Source of the DNA: Paludibacteraceae bacterium
Lineage (GTDB): Bacteria; Bacteroidota; Bacteroidia; Bacteroidales; Paludibacteraceae
NCBI GenBank assembly: GCA_017464475.1
Contig: JAFTZQ010000012.1
Location: 1 to 32,230, forward strand
DNA: 32,230 nucleotides
Reading direction: 5' to 3'
Shown: positions 1-5,370 of the stretch, piece after piece
Layout: every line of letters starts with the position of its first letter
How positions within the stretch are numbered: position 1 is the first letter of the stretch
Notes under the pieces: generated by a model
Databases searched by the model: none
Told to the model about the DNA's origin: nothing
Seen by the model: the letters and a program-made list of their open reading frames with translations, nothing else
Program-made: the position numbers and the translations under genes

Positions 1-98
1 CCGATTCTTAACAGTTTGCTTACTGCATGAGCGGATTCGCCGCTTTGAAGCATTTTTAACGCTTCCATTTTGACCTCCAAGGGCACTTTCTTTCTCAT
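1..98 (-). CDS. IS3-like transposase OrfA, N-terminal part (cut by window edge)
   Basis: Reading leftward from the ATG at 98-96 gives about 32 residues beginning MRKKVPLEVKMEALKML and continuing with QSGESAHAVSKLLRIG before the window ends. This is the basic, helix-turn-helix N-terminus typical of OrfA of IS3-type elements, which binds the element's ends. An IS-like terminus lies just upstream (about 99-139), and the gene points away from it, as expected. The rest of the element, including the catalytic DDE part, would be to the left of the window. The family call is from memory of such N-termini; another HTH transposase type is possible. Confidence 0.6.
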   Translation of the reverse strand, partial: MRKKVPLEVKMEALKMLQSGESAHAVSKLLRI

Positions 99-139
99 AA
101 TAAATCAATTAAAGTGTCCAAAAAACGGGGTACACTACA
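1..139 (-). mobile_element. Terminus of an IS3-family-like insertion sequence
   Basis: Read on the minus strand from 139, the sequence starts TGTAGTGTACCCCG followed by a T-run and GGACA. This resembles the terminal inverted repeat of IS3/IS150-group elements, and a transposase start codon lies about 40 bases inside. IS3-group ends usually begin with TG, which fits 139/138. The partner terminus and any target duplication are outside the window, so the exact edge is inferred. Confidence 0.55.
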
Positions 140-148
140 GCTTGTGAT

Positions 149-163
149 TAGGTTACTAACCTA
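149..163. repeat. Perfect 7-bp inverted repeat beside the IS end
   Basis: TAGGTTA and TAACCTA are perfectly complementary around a single central C. The palindrome sits between the IS terminus and the 11-bp tandem array, and its right arm overlaps the first array unit. Confidence 0.6.
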
Positions 164-210
164 TGAATCACCTAAGTATCACCTATGAATCACCTAAGAA
201 TCACCTAAGG
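160..210. repeat. 11-bp degenerate tandem array
   Basis: Four full units and one partial unit follow each other without gaps: CCTATGAATCA, CCTAAGTATCA, CCTATGAATCA, CCTAAGAATCA, then CCTAAGG. Units 1 and 3 are identical and units 2 and 4 differ by one base, so the array is also a 22-bp repeat. It lies downstream of a minus-strand promoter (232-264) and next to the IS end. No open frame with start codon covers it. Confidence 0.85.
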
Positions 211-231
211 TTGACAGCATGTAAACCGGGT

Positions 232-264
232 GCAAAGGTACAATAAATAATCGGAATATGCAAA
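232..264 (-). promoter_or_regulatory. Bacteroidota-type promoter, minus strand
   Basis: On the minus strand, TTTG (264-261), 20 nt, then TACCTTTGC (240-232) match the -33/-7 signals of Bacteroidota sigma factor ABfr. Transcription would run left through the 11-bp array into the IS end. No gene start is visible before the IS, so this may be the promoter of a gene displaced by the insertion. Confidence 0.7.
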
Positions 265-280
265 TTTTAGAGGGAGAAAA

Positions 281-480
281 ATGAAAAAAACGGAGAAAAG
301 CGGGCGATGGACGGAGGGCGGGCGATGGCATCGCCCTGAAATGGACGAAAAGGACGGCAGAGCGGGGAGAGAGGACGGCAGAGCCGTGCCCAAATACGAT
401 TTGGGCGCAATAGACAAAGAACGAAACAGCGGAAGAGAGGCGGAAGCGGTAACTCGCGCAAAAATGCGCGAGAATGGAAC
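281..480. other. Intergenic hairpin cluster with internal duplications
   Basis: This purine-rich stretch holds three perfect small hairpins: 320-336 (arms GGGCGATG/CATCGCCC, 1-nt centre), 388-406 (GCCCAAAT/ATTTGGGC, loop ACG) and 453-472 (CTCGCGCA/TGCGCGAG, loop AAAA). It also carries an 18-bp-spaced duplicate of GCGGGCGATGG (300-310, 318-328) and a 21-bp-spaced duplicate of AGGACGGCAGAGC (351-363, 372-384). Open frames of 78 to 119 codons exist on both strands, but all are low-complexity and none resembles a known protein. It lies between divergent promoters. Confidence 0.6.
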
Positions 481-496
481 AAAAATCGCTCTTTTA

Positions 497-529
497 TTTG
501 CATATTTGCAATATTTGTAGTAATTTTGC
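497..529 (+). promoter_or_regulatory. Promoter of the DUF2520 gene
   Basis: TTTG (497-500), a 20-nt spacer and TAATTTTGC (521-529) form a standard Bacteroidota promoter. The start codon at 567 follows 37 nt downstream. Confidence 0.8.
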
Positions 530-566
530 AGAAAATTACGAGAGAATAATAAAATAGCCATCATTC

Positions 567-1517
567 ATGAAAATAGCTATCATAGGAGCAGGGAGTGTGG
601 GGACGAACCTGCACCACGCTTTTGAACTCAAAGGAATCAAGACCGAACTCATACACGGAAGACCGCTGACAGCCCCAAAGACGCCAAAACCCCTCTCCGG
701 ATTGTTCTACGGACAGCCACTGGCTGCCCGATCGAGCAGAGCTCTTCACCCGCTCAAGGGAGAGGGAATTGTAGATGGGGGAGGAAACGAGCCTGCGGTA
801 AATGACCAAATGGTAAATGGTTTTGATGTGTATATCTACGCCATCGCGGATCAGGCGTTGCGGGAAGTGGTGAGTGTGATTCACGCGCCCAAAGCCCTTC
901 ATTTGCATACCTCCGGGACGATGCCGATAGACGTTTTCGGTGAGGACAAACCGCATGCAGGAATCCTGTATTTCTTCCAGAGCTTCAGCCGCGATGTGCT
1001 GATTGACGACTGGAGCGGAATCCCTTGTTTCATTTCGGGACGCAACATAGACGACATTGCGGCGATCTATTCGTTGGCTCAGACTCTGACGAGCCGCATC
1101 TACGAAGCGAACCAGCATGACCGCGAGCGGTTGCATATAGCGGGTGTTTTTGCGAACAATTACACGAACCTGATGTACCGTATTGCCGCAGATATACTCA
1201 AAGATACGCAGATACCTTTTGAGGCACTCTTGCCGCTGATTGACAATACCGCTGCGAAAGTGCATAAGATGGCTCCGAAGGACGCCCAGACCGGTCCTGC
1301 GCAGCGCGGCGACGAGGCGGTGATGGGGCACCATGTGGAGGTGCTAAAAGAAGCAAAACCCCACCCGGCCTCCCCACAAGGGGAGGGGGAAAGGCCTATA
1401 GAGGGGGGAAAACCCAGGGGTGATGTCTTTAGTGCGGAAGAGATGTGCGAAGTGTATCAAGCGCTCGGAGCGTTAATCGAGAAAAAGCATATTCATCCAA
1501 AGCCGAAAGAGGAATAG
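567..1517 (+). CDS. Rossmann-like and DUF2520 domain protein
   Basis: The N-terminus MKIAIIGAGSVGTNL is a GxGxxG nucleotide-binding (NADP-type) Rossmann fold. The C-terminal half, including VFANNYTNLMY and LLPLIDNTAAKVH, matches the DUF2520 helical domain found with it in Bacteroidota. The reaction is unknown. At 316 residues it is longer than I expect (about 260), and the excess is repeat DNA read in frame: a GC-rich palindromic element at codons 41-68, an AAATG-type array at codons 79-86 (NDQMVNG), and a second palindromic element at about codons 264-283 (KPHPASPQGEGE). All three interrupt loops. The last 89 nt overlap the 3' end of mutY on the other strand. A clear promoter (497-529) lies upstream. 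The family call is firm; whether the enlarged protein is fully functional is not known. Confidence 0.85.
   Translation: MKIAIIGAGSVGTNLHHAFELKGIKTELIHGRPLTAPKTPKPLSGLFYGQPLAARSSRALHPLKGEGIVDGGGNEPAVNDQMVNGFDVYIYAIADQALREVVSVIHAPKALHLHTSGTMPIDVFGEDKPHAGILYFFQSFSRDVLIDDWSGIPCFISGRNIDDIAAIYSLAQTLTSRIYEANQHDRERLHIAGVFANNYTNLMYRIAADILKDTQIPFEALLPLIDNTAAKVHKMAPKDAQTGPAQRGDEAVMGHHVEVLKEAKPHPASPQGEGERPIEGGKPRGDVFSAEEMCEVYQALGALIEKKHIHPKPKEE
688..770. repeat. GC-rich palindromic element (family 1), copy inside DUF2520 gene
   Basis: The ends AACCCCTCTCCGG (688-700) and CTCAAGGGAGAGGG (753-766) match the two halves of the family-1 element at 30684-30706 in inverse orientation. About 50 bp of other sequence lies between the halves, as if a second insertion were nested in the element. 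The copy is translated in frame. Confidence 0.65.
801..825. repeat. AAATG-type tandem array inside DUF2520 gene
   Basis: Units TAAATGA, CCAAATG and GTAAATG repeat with a 7-bp period and encode NDQMVNG. The same peptide-coding array occurs in the S9 peptidase gene near 10440-10468 (NDQMVND). Confidence 0.65.
1356..1415. repeat. GC-rich palindromic element (family 1), second copy in DUF2520 gene
   Basis: AAACCCCACCC is followed by TCCCC (1371-1375) and GGGGA (1380-1384) around a 4-nt centre, flanked by GGCCT and AGGCC. It shares its left end with the copy at 30652 in mutA. Translated in frame as KPHPASPQGEGE. Confidence 0.7.
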
Positions 1518-2535
1518 CTATCGTGCCCTCAATCTGCGGTAACTCATTCACCTTATGAATAATAAAACGCGCGTGAAGACGCTGGTGGGAGAGGGTGTGG
1601 GTACATTCATAGACCGCGTTGCTGTAGGACCGCTTCGCTGTAAGACCGGCTTTGCCTGTAGGACCGCCTGCGGCTGTAGGATCATTGTTTAGTTCCTCGC
1701 AGGGAAACTCATAGAGGTGGTACCAGATGTCTTTCGGATTCTCGCGACGGTGGATTAAAGTATAAACTTCTGACGGCTGATGGCTGACGGCTGACGGCTT
1801 CAAATAGATATGGTAATCGAACCATCGGTCGCGCACTTTGGGTCGCGGTTTGCGGACGGGCAGTAAGTCTGCCGTTCCATGTGCATAACCCAGACAGAAT
1901 TCGGACAGAGGACAGGTTGCGCATGCGTCGCCTAAAACGGGCGTGCAGTAGAGCGCACCAAACTCCATGATTGCCGAATTGAAGAGCCGCGGGTTCTCGC
2001 GGTCCAGCAGTTTCTCTATCTCTTTGTGGAACAATTTCTTACCCGCCGAAGTATCGAAGGGTTCGTCTATGTCCAGCAGCCGCGCCACGACGCGATATAC
2101 ATTGCCGTCCATGGCGGGATAGGGCAGGTTGTACGCGAACGAAGCAATCGCTCCTGCCGTGTAGTCGCCTATGCCCGGCAAGGATCGGATTTCCTCAAAC
2201 GTCCGCGGAAAAAGACTGCTATCGCCCGTTGCAGGCGAAGCCTTTTCTACAATCTGTTGCGCCGCTTTGTGCAGGTTTCGCGCCCGGCTGTAGTAACCCA
2301 AGCCTTGCCATTCGCGCAAGACCTCCGCTTCGTCGGCTGCCGCCAAGTCCTCCACGGTACGCCAACGCGCCAGAAAACGGCGGTAGTAATCGAGCCCCTG
2401 CGCAACCCGCGTCTGCTGGAGGATGATTTCGCTCAACCAGATCGCATAAGGGTCCTCCGTTTCCCTCCACGGCAGGTTCCGGCGGTTCACTTCATACCAA
2501 GCGTATAAATGGCTATATATGAGCTGTTTAGACAT
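1429..2535 (-). CDS. mutY: A/G-specific adenine glycosylase MutY
   Basis: It removes adenine mispaired with 8-oxoguanine. Visible landmarks in order: WLSEIILQQTRV with the catalytic Glu, the helix-hairpin-helix LPGIGDYTAGAIASFAY, AMDGNVYRVVARL with the catalytic Asp, a Cys cluster, and a NUDIX-like C-terminal domain with THTLSHQRLHARF, which reads 8-oxoG. The Cys spacing is C-x7-C-x2-C-x5-C, one residue longer than the usual x6. The C-terminal domain carries two repeat-derived insertions: SAVSHQPSE (about residues 246-256) from a TGACGGC array, and a Gly/Ala/Lys-rich stretch (about 282-306) from a 16-18-bp array. I chose the Met at 2535, because the upstream in-frame Met (2565) lies in AAATG-type repeat sequence. 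The 3' end overlaps DUF2520. Confidence 0.93.
   Translation of the reverse strand: MSKQLIYSHLYAWYEVNRRNLPWRETEDPYAIWLSEIILQQTRVAQGLDYYRRFLARWRTVEDLAAADEAEVLREWQGLGYYSRARNLHKAAQQIVEKASPATGDSSLFPRTFEEIRSLPGIGDYTAGAIASFAYNLPYPAMDGNVYRVVARLLDIDEPFDTSAGKKLFHKEIEKLLDRENPRLFNSAIMEFGALYCTPVLGDACATCPLSEFCLGYAHGTADLLPVRKPRPKVRDRWFDYHIYLKPSAVSHQPSEVYTLIHRRENPKDIWYHLYEFPCEELNNDPTAAGGPTGKAGLTAKRSYSNAVYECTHTLSHQRLHARFIIHKVNELPQIEGTIAIPLSALDEYAFSRLTLRALDTLRTSLPH
1619..1690. repeat. 16-18-bp tandem array inside mutY
   Basis: Four units start with CTGTAGGACCG or CTGTAAGACCG or CTGTAGGATC, spaced 16-18 bp apart. On the minus strand they are read in frame within the NUDIX-like domain of MutY, adding about 24 residues. 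Confidence 0.7.
1770..1800. repeat. TGACGGC heptamer array inside mutY
   Basis: Units TGACGGC, TGATGGC, TGACGGC, TGACGGC follow each other with a period of 7. Read on the minus strand they encode KPSAVSHQPSE within MutY. Related arrays lie at 5820-5850, 6148-6176 and 16068-16094. Confidence 0.8.
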
Positions 2536-2544
2536 AAATTCAGT

Positions 2545-2577
2545 TACAATTTGGTCATTTAGCATTTACAATTTGAA
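2545..2577. repeat. AAATG/AATTG-type array in the mutY leader
   Basis: On the minus strand the unit AAATTGTAA appears twice around AAATG motifs, immediately upstream of the mutY start. It adds an in-frame upstream Met (2565) that probably is not used. Confidence 0.5.
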
Positions 2578-2586
2578 AAAATCGGC

Positions 2587-2619
2587 ACAAAAATACAAAA
2601 AAATTTGCACATGTCCAAA
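2587..2619 (-). promoter_or_regulatory. Promoter of mutY
   Basis: On the minus strand TTTG (2619-2616), 20 nt and TATTTTTGT (2595-2587) fit the Bacteroidota promoter. It interleaves with the HU promoter: its -33 box lies in the spacer of the divergent promoter. Confidence 0.6.
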
Positions 2620-2636
2620 AAAATATGTACCTTTGC
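2604..2636 (+). promoter_or_regulatory. Promoter of the HU operon
   Basis: TTTG (2604-2607), 20 nt and TACCTTTGC (2628-2636) are a perfect match to the Bacteroidota consensus. The HU start codon follows 55 nt downstream, and RNase G is probably read from the same promoter. Confidence 0.85.
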
Positions 2637-2691
2637 ACGCTTTTTCGGATTTTTTGGATCCGCAAGACAGGAAAAATATAACGAACATAAT

Positions 2692-2982
2692 ATGACAAAA
2701 GCAGAATTAATCAACGAAATCGCCATTAGCACCGGTTATGACAAACGTACAATCGGTTTGATCGTAGAGGGTGTTATTGACAATCTGAAAGGCTCGATGA
2801 TCAAGGGCGAGCCTGTTTACCTGCGCGGTTTTGGTAGTTTTACCCTGAAGACCCGCAAAGCCAAAGTAGCACGTAACATCCGTGCAAAATCCACAGTAGA
2901 AGTACCGGAGCACTCGATTCCGTATTTTAAACCCGCGAATGAGTTCAAGGATCAGGTACGCGACGTGAAGATAAAAAAATAA
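2692..2982 (+). CDS. HU family DNA-binding protein
   Basis: This 96-residue protein, starting MTKAELINEIAISTGYDK, has the HU/IHF fold: two N-terminal helices, then the beta arms with LRGFGSFTLKTRKAK, ending in the usual FKPANEFKD box. It would dimerise, bend DNA and compact the nucleoid. The start at 2692 gives the canonical N-terminus; the in-frame upstream Met at 2605 would add 29 unrelated residues and lies inside the promoter. It is followed by a 29-residue protein and RNase G, an order I recall from other Bacteroidota. Confidence 0.95.
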   Translation: MTKAELINEIAISTGYDKRTIGLIVEGVIDNLKGSMIKGEPVYLRGFGSFTLKTRKAKVARNIRAKSTVEVPEHSIPYFKPANEFKDQVRDVKIKK

Positions 2983-3014
2983 CATTCGTATAACAATATT
3001 TAAATCAAACAATT

Positions 3015-3104
3015 ATGCCTAACGGAAAGAAGCATAAGAGACACAAGATGTCCACGCACAAACGTAAAAAACGTCTGCGTAAGAATCGTCATAAGCATAA
3101 GTAA
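3015..3104 (+). CDS. AURKAIP1/COX24-domain protein, tiny ribosome-associated-type protein
   Basis: A 29-codon gene starts MPNGKKHKRHKMSTHKRKKR and is almost entirely Lys, Arg and His. Its composition and the HKMSTHKRKKRLRKN core match the short Bacteroidota proteins annotated as AURKAIP1/COX24 domain, the domain at the end of mitochondrial ribosomal protein mS38. A role on the small ribosomal subunit is the likely function, inferred from that relationship. It sits 32 nt after HU and shortly before RNase G. Confidence 0.88.
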   Translation: MPNGKKHKRHKMSTHKRKKRLRKNRHKHK

Positions 3105-3121
3105 TTGACGATCGTCATTCA

Positions 3122-3180
3122 GCTTTGTGGCGCTAAACGGACCCTGGTGTGGGTCGGTTTGCCACAAGGCTTTTATTTTA
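3122..3180 (+). terminator. Long hairpin with T-rich tail upstream of RNase G
   Basis: GCTTTGTGGC (3122-3131) pairs with GCCACAAGGC (3161-3170), and AAACGGACCC (3135-3144) with GGGTCGGTTT (3151-3160), around a 6-nt loop. TTTTATTTTA follows. The shape is that of an intrinsic terminator, but RNase G starts only 21 nt later with no promoter of its own. It therefore may act as an attenuator or as an RNase processing site. Confidence 0.75.
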
Positions 3181-3200
3181 TTTAAACACCCTAATTTAGT

Positions 3201-4778
3201 ATGAAAAGCGAATTAATTGTGGACGTACAGCCGCAAGAGATCGCTATCGCGCTGACAGAGGACGACCGACTGCAAGAGGTCTCCCGCGAAAAACGAAACC
3301 AAGACAATTTCGCAGTGGGAAACATCTATTACGGTCGAGTGAAAAAAGTCATGCCGGCGCTGAATGCGGTTTTTGTGGATGTGGGTCATGAGAAAGAAGC
3401 TTTTCTGCACTATTTGGATTTAGGTTCACAGTTTCGTACGCTGCAGACATTTGTCACCAAAGCCGTTTCGGACCGCCGCCGTGTGCCGGTAGTCACCAAA
3501 ACACCGCGTCAACCCGAAGTGGGCAAAGAGGGACAAGTAGCCGACGTGCTCAAGGTGGGCGATCCTATTCTGGTTCAGGTTTCCAAAGAACCGATCAACA
3601 CCAAAGGACCGCGTCTGACCGCAGAGATCTCTATCGCCGGAAGAAACATCGTCCTCATTCCCTTTGCCGACGGCGTCATGGTGAGCCAGAAAATTAAACG
3701 CGAGGCAGAACGCCAACGTCTGAAACAACTGATGCTATCGATCAAACCTGCGGGTTTCGGCATCATTATTCGTACTGTAGCAGAAGATAAACGTGCCGCC
3801 GAACTGGACAGCGAACTACGGCTTCTCATGGAGCGCTGGACTCAAACGGTCAAGACGCTCCAGCAGAAAGAACCGGTGAGTCTCGTGAGCGAAGAAATGG
3901 GACGGACACTCGGTATTATCCGGGATGTGCTCAGCCCCGATTTCACCTCCATCCAGATCAATGATGAGGAGATTTATCAGGAGGTCTGCGATTACTTGGC
4001 GCTCATCGCACCGGAGAGCAAGAAGATCGTTAAGTTCTACAAAGGCGACAAACCTATCTTTGATCATTTCGACATTACCCGCCAGATGAAGGTGGGGCTC
4101 GGAAGAACGGTCGGTTTTAAGCATGGGGGCTACCTCATCATCGACAAAACCGAAGCACTATTCTCCATTGATGTCAATTCGGGCAGCAAGAAACTATTCG
4201 AGGACCAGGAGCAGAATGCGTTCCAATTCAATATGTTGGCGGCGGATGAGTTGGTGCACCAACTTCGCCTGCGAGACATCGGAGGCATCATCATCGTCGA
4301 TTTCATCGATATGGATGACAAGGGACACCAGCAGCAGTTGTATGAATATGTGCGCAAGCTGATGGAACGCGACCGGGCGAAGCATAACGTGCTGCCGCTC
4401 AGCAAGTTCGGTCTGATGCAGATCACTCGCCAGCGCGTTCGTCCGGCGGTAGAAGTGGACGTGACGGAAGTGTGCCCCACGTGTGGAGGCAAAGGAAAAA
4501 TCCAGTCTTCCATTCTCTTTACCGACCAGATAGCGGAAGCATGTGCACACATGTCTTCCCACTATGGAAGGGGTTTGAAACTGCATCTACACCCGTACGT
4601 TTATGCCTATGTGAACAAAGGTTGGTTCGCCTCCCTGCGCATGCAGTGGCAAATCCAGTACGGCGTGAAGATCATGGAAAATCAAGCGCTCGGAATGCTC
4701 GAGATGCGATTCTTTGATGCCAAAGGAAACCGTCTCAAGCACACAGAAGAACCTGCTCCAGCCAAAGCAGAGAAGTAA
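3201..4778 (+). CDS. rng: Ribonuclease G/E family endoribonuclease
   Basis: This 525-residue Rne/Rng protein cleaves single-stranded AU-rich RNA near 5' ends and takes part in rRNA maturation and mRNA decay. An N-terminal S1-type RNA-binding domain (about residues 38-128, with GNIYYGRVKKVMPALNAVFV) is followed by the catalytic core. The two metal-binding Asp are seen in FSIDVNSGS (D324) and IIVDFIDMDD (D367). The zinc-link CPTCGGKGK lies at C425/C428 and joins the dimer. The long RNase E scaffold tail is absent, so it is RNase G-like. It is probably co-transcribed with HU. A strong hairpin (3122-3170) in its leader could give feedback control, as known for rne in enterobacteria by a different structure. 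Confidence 0.95.
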   Translation: MKSELIVDVQPQEIAIALTEDDRLQEVSREKRNQDNFAVGNIYYGRVKKVMPALNAVFVDVGHEKEAFLHYLDLGSQFRTLQTFVTKAVSDRRRVPVVTKTPRQPEVGKEGQVADVLKVGDPILVQVSKEPINTKGPRLTAEISIAGRNIVLIPFADGVMVSQKIKREAERQRLKQLMLSIKPAGFGIIIRTVAEDKRAAELDSELRLLMERWTQTVKTLQQKEPVSLVSEEMGRTLGIIRDVLSPDFTSIQINDEEIYQEVCDYLALIAPESKKIVKFYKGDKPIFDHFDITRQMKVGLGRTVGFKHGGYLIIDKTEALFSIDVNSGSKKLFEDQEQNAFQFNMLAADELVHQLRLRDIGGIIIVDFIDMDDKGHQQQLYEYVRKLMERDRAKHNVLPLSKFGLMQITRQRVRPAVEVDVTEVCPTCGGKGKIQSSILFTDQIAEACAHMSSHYGRGLKLHLHPYVYAYVNKGWFASLRMQWQIQYGVKIMENQALGMLEMRFFDAKGNRLKHTEEPAPAKAEK

Positions 4779-4807
4779 AAAAAAAGCCCGCAACCGCGGG
4801 CTTTTTT
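4779..4807. terminator. Bidirectional intrinsic terminator
   Basis: AGCCCGC (4785-4791) and GCGGGCT (4796-4802) form a tight stem around AACC, flanked by an A-run on the left and a T-run on the right. It can stop rng on the plus strand and the NrdJ-like gene on the minus strand. Confidence 0.92.
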
Positions 4808-4811
4808 CGTC

Positions 4812-4839
4812 TCTCAATTCTCAATTCTCAATTCTCAAC
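4812..4839. repeat. TCTCAAT heptamer array at the end of the NrdJ-like gene
   Basis: Three perfect TCTCAAT units and one TCTCAAC unit are contiguous. Read on the minus strand the array supplies the last codons GAG AAT and the TGA stop of the adjacent gene. Related arrays lie at 8617-8643 and 23957-23984. Confidence 0.9.
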
Positions 4840-5325
4840 TTCCTCCCCTTCTACTTCCGCCCCGGGAATATAGCGCTTCAGCACACGCGCCACGCCGGTA
4901 GTCCAGTTGTTGATCGAATCCTGGTCCATCTGCAGACCGCTGATCATGTGGACCACTTGGTCGATCGGCATACCATACCGCAGCACGCCGGAGATGAGGC
5001 TGGCATAGTTCCAGAACTCGCGGTCGAACTTATAACTCAGTCCCTCCACGGTCGTCTTGAACCCGCGGGTGTTGACGAACTGGAAGTCATAGCGCTTCGA
5101 GCCGTCCTCATTGACCACTTTGATGATCTTGCCTTTGGTGACGCTCTTGGGTAACGCAATACCCATCTCATCGTCCGCCAAGCCGGTGAAGATCTCATAC
5201 GGACGACCGTCTTTCAGACCGACAAAAGCGATCCATTTATCCTTCTGGTTCTGAAACCGCACGACGTCACATTCCAGCTCCGTCGGGCGCTTTAATAGGG
5301 TATTGTTACTTTCTGAAGAATCCAT
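4828..5325 (-). CDS. Stand-alone NrdJ C-terminal-like (TSCPD-type) protein
   Basis: The 165 residues resemble the C-terminal region of Bacteroidota B12-dependent ribonucleotide reductase (NrdJ): ELECDVVRF, WIAFVGLKDGRPYEIFTGL, LPKSVTKGKIIKVVNEDG, then YASLISGVLRYGMPIDQVV. This assignment is from memory of that protein. The catalytic barrel is not encoded nearby; the upstream gene is a thioesterase. The protein has only one Cys and none of the paired Cys of the redox tail. It may be a separate subunit of a split reductase, a regulatory remnant or a fragment. Its final residues EN and the stop codon come from a TCTCAAT array (4812-4839), so the original end may have been replaced. It is probably co-transcribed with the thioesterase. 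Confidence 0.65.
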   Translation of the reverse strand: MDSSESNNTLLKRPTELECDVVRFQNQKDKWIAFVGLKDGRPYEIFTGLADDEMGIALPKSVTKGKIIKVVNEDGSKRYDFQFVNTRGFKTTVEGLSYKFDREFWNYASLISGVLRYGMPIDQVVHMISGLQMDQDSINNWTTGVARVLKRYIPGAEVEGEEVEN

Positions 5326-5344
5326 AATCTTGAATCTTTTTCTC

Positions 5345-5370
5345 CTCCCTTGAGGGGAGGTCGGGTGGGG
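5345..5370. repeat. GC-rich palindromic element (family 1), intergenic copy
   Basis: CTCCCTTGAGGGGAG forms the palindromic core, followed by GTCGGGTGGGGTT. It begins right after the thioesterase stop codon when read on the minus strand, as does the copy at 10898-10929 after the SDR stop. Confidence 0.85.

Noticed and set aside
160-210. CRISPR array
   Set aside because: The units are contiguous 11-mers with no spacers.
281-520. 79-codon open frame starting ATG at 281
   Set aside because: Highly charged low-complexity translation, no recognisable domain, frames on the opposite strand are equally open, the 3' part overlaps the next gene's promoter, and perfect hairpins explain the sequence better. 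Kept only as an intergenic region.
205-564. 119-codon minus-strand frame
   Set aside because: It crosses both divergent promoters and the hairpin cluster, and its translation is Arg/Ser/Pro-rich without a motif.
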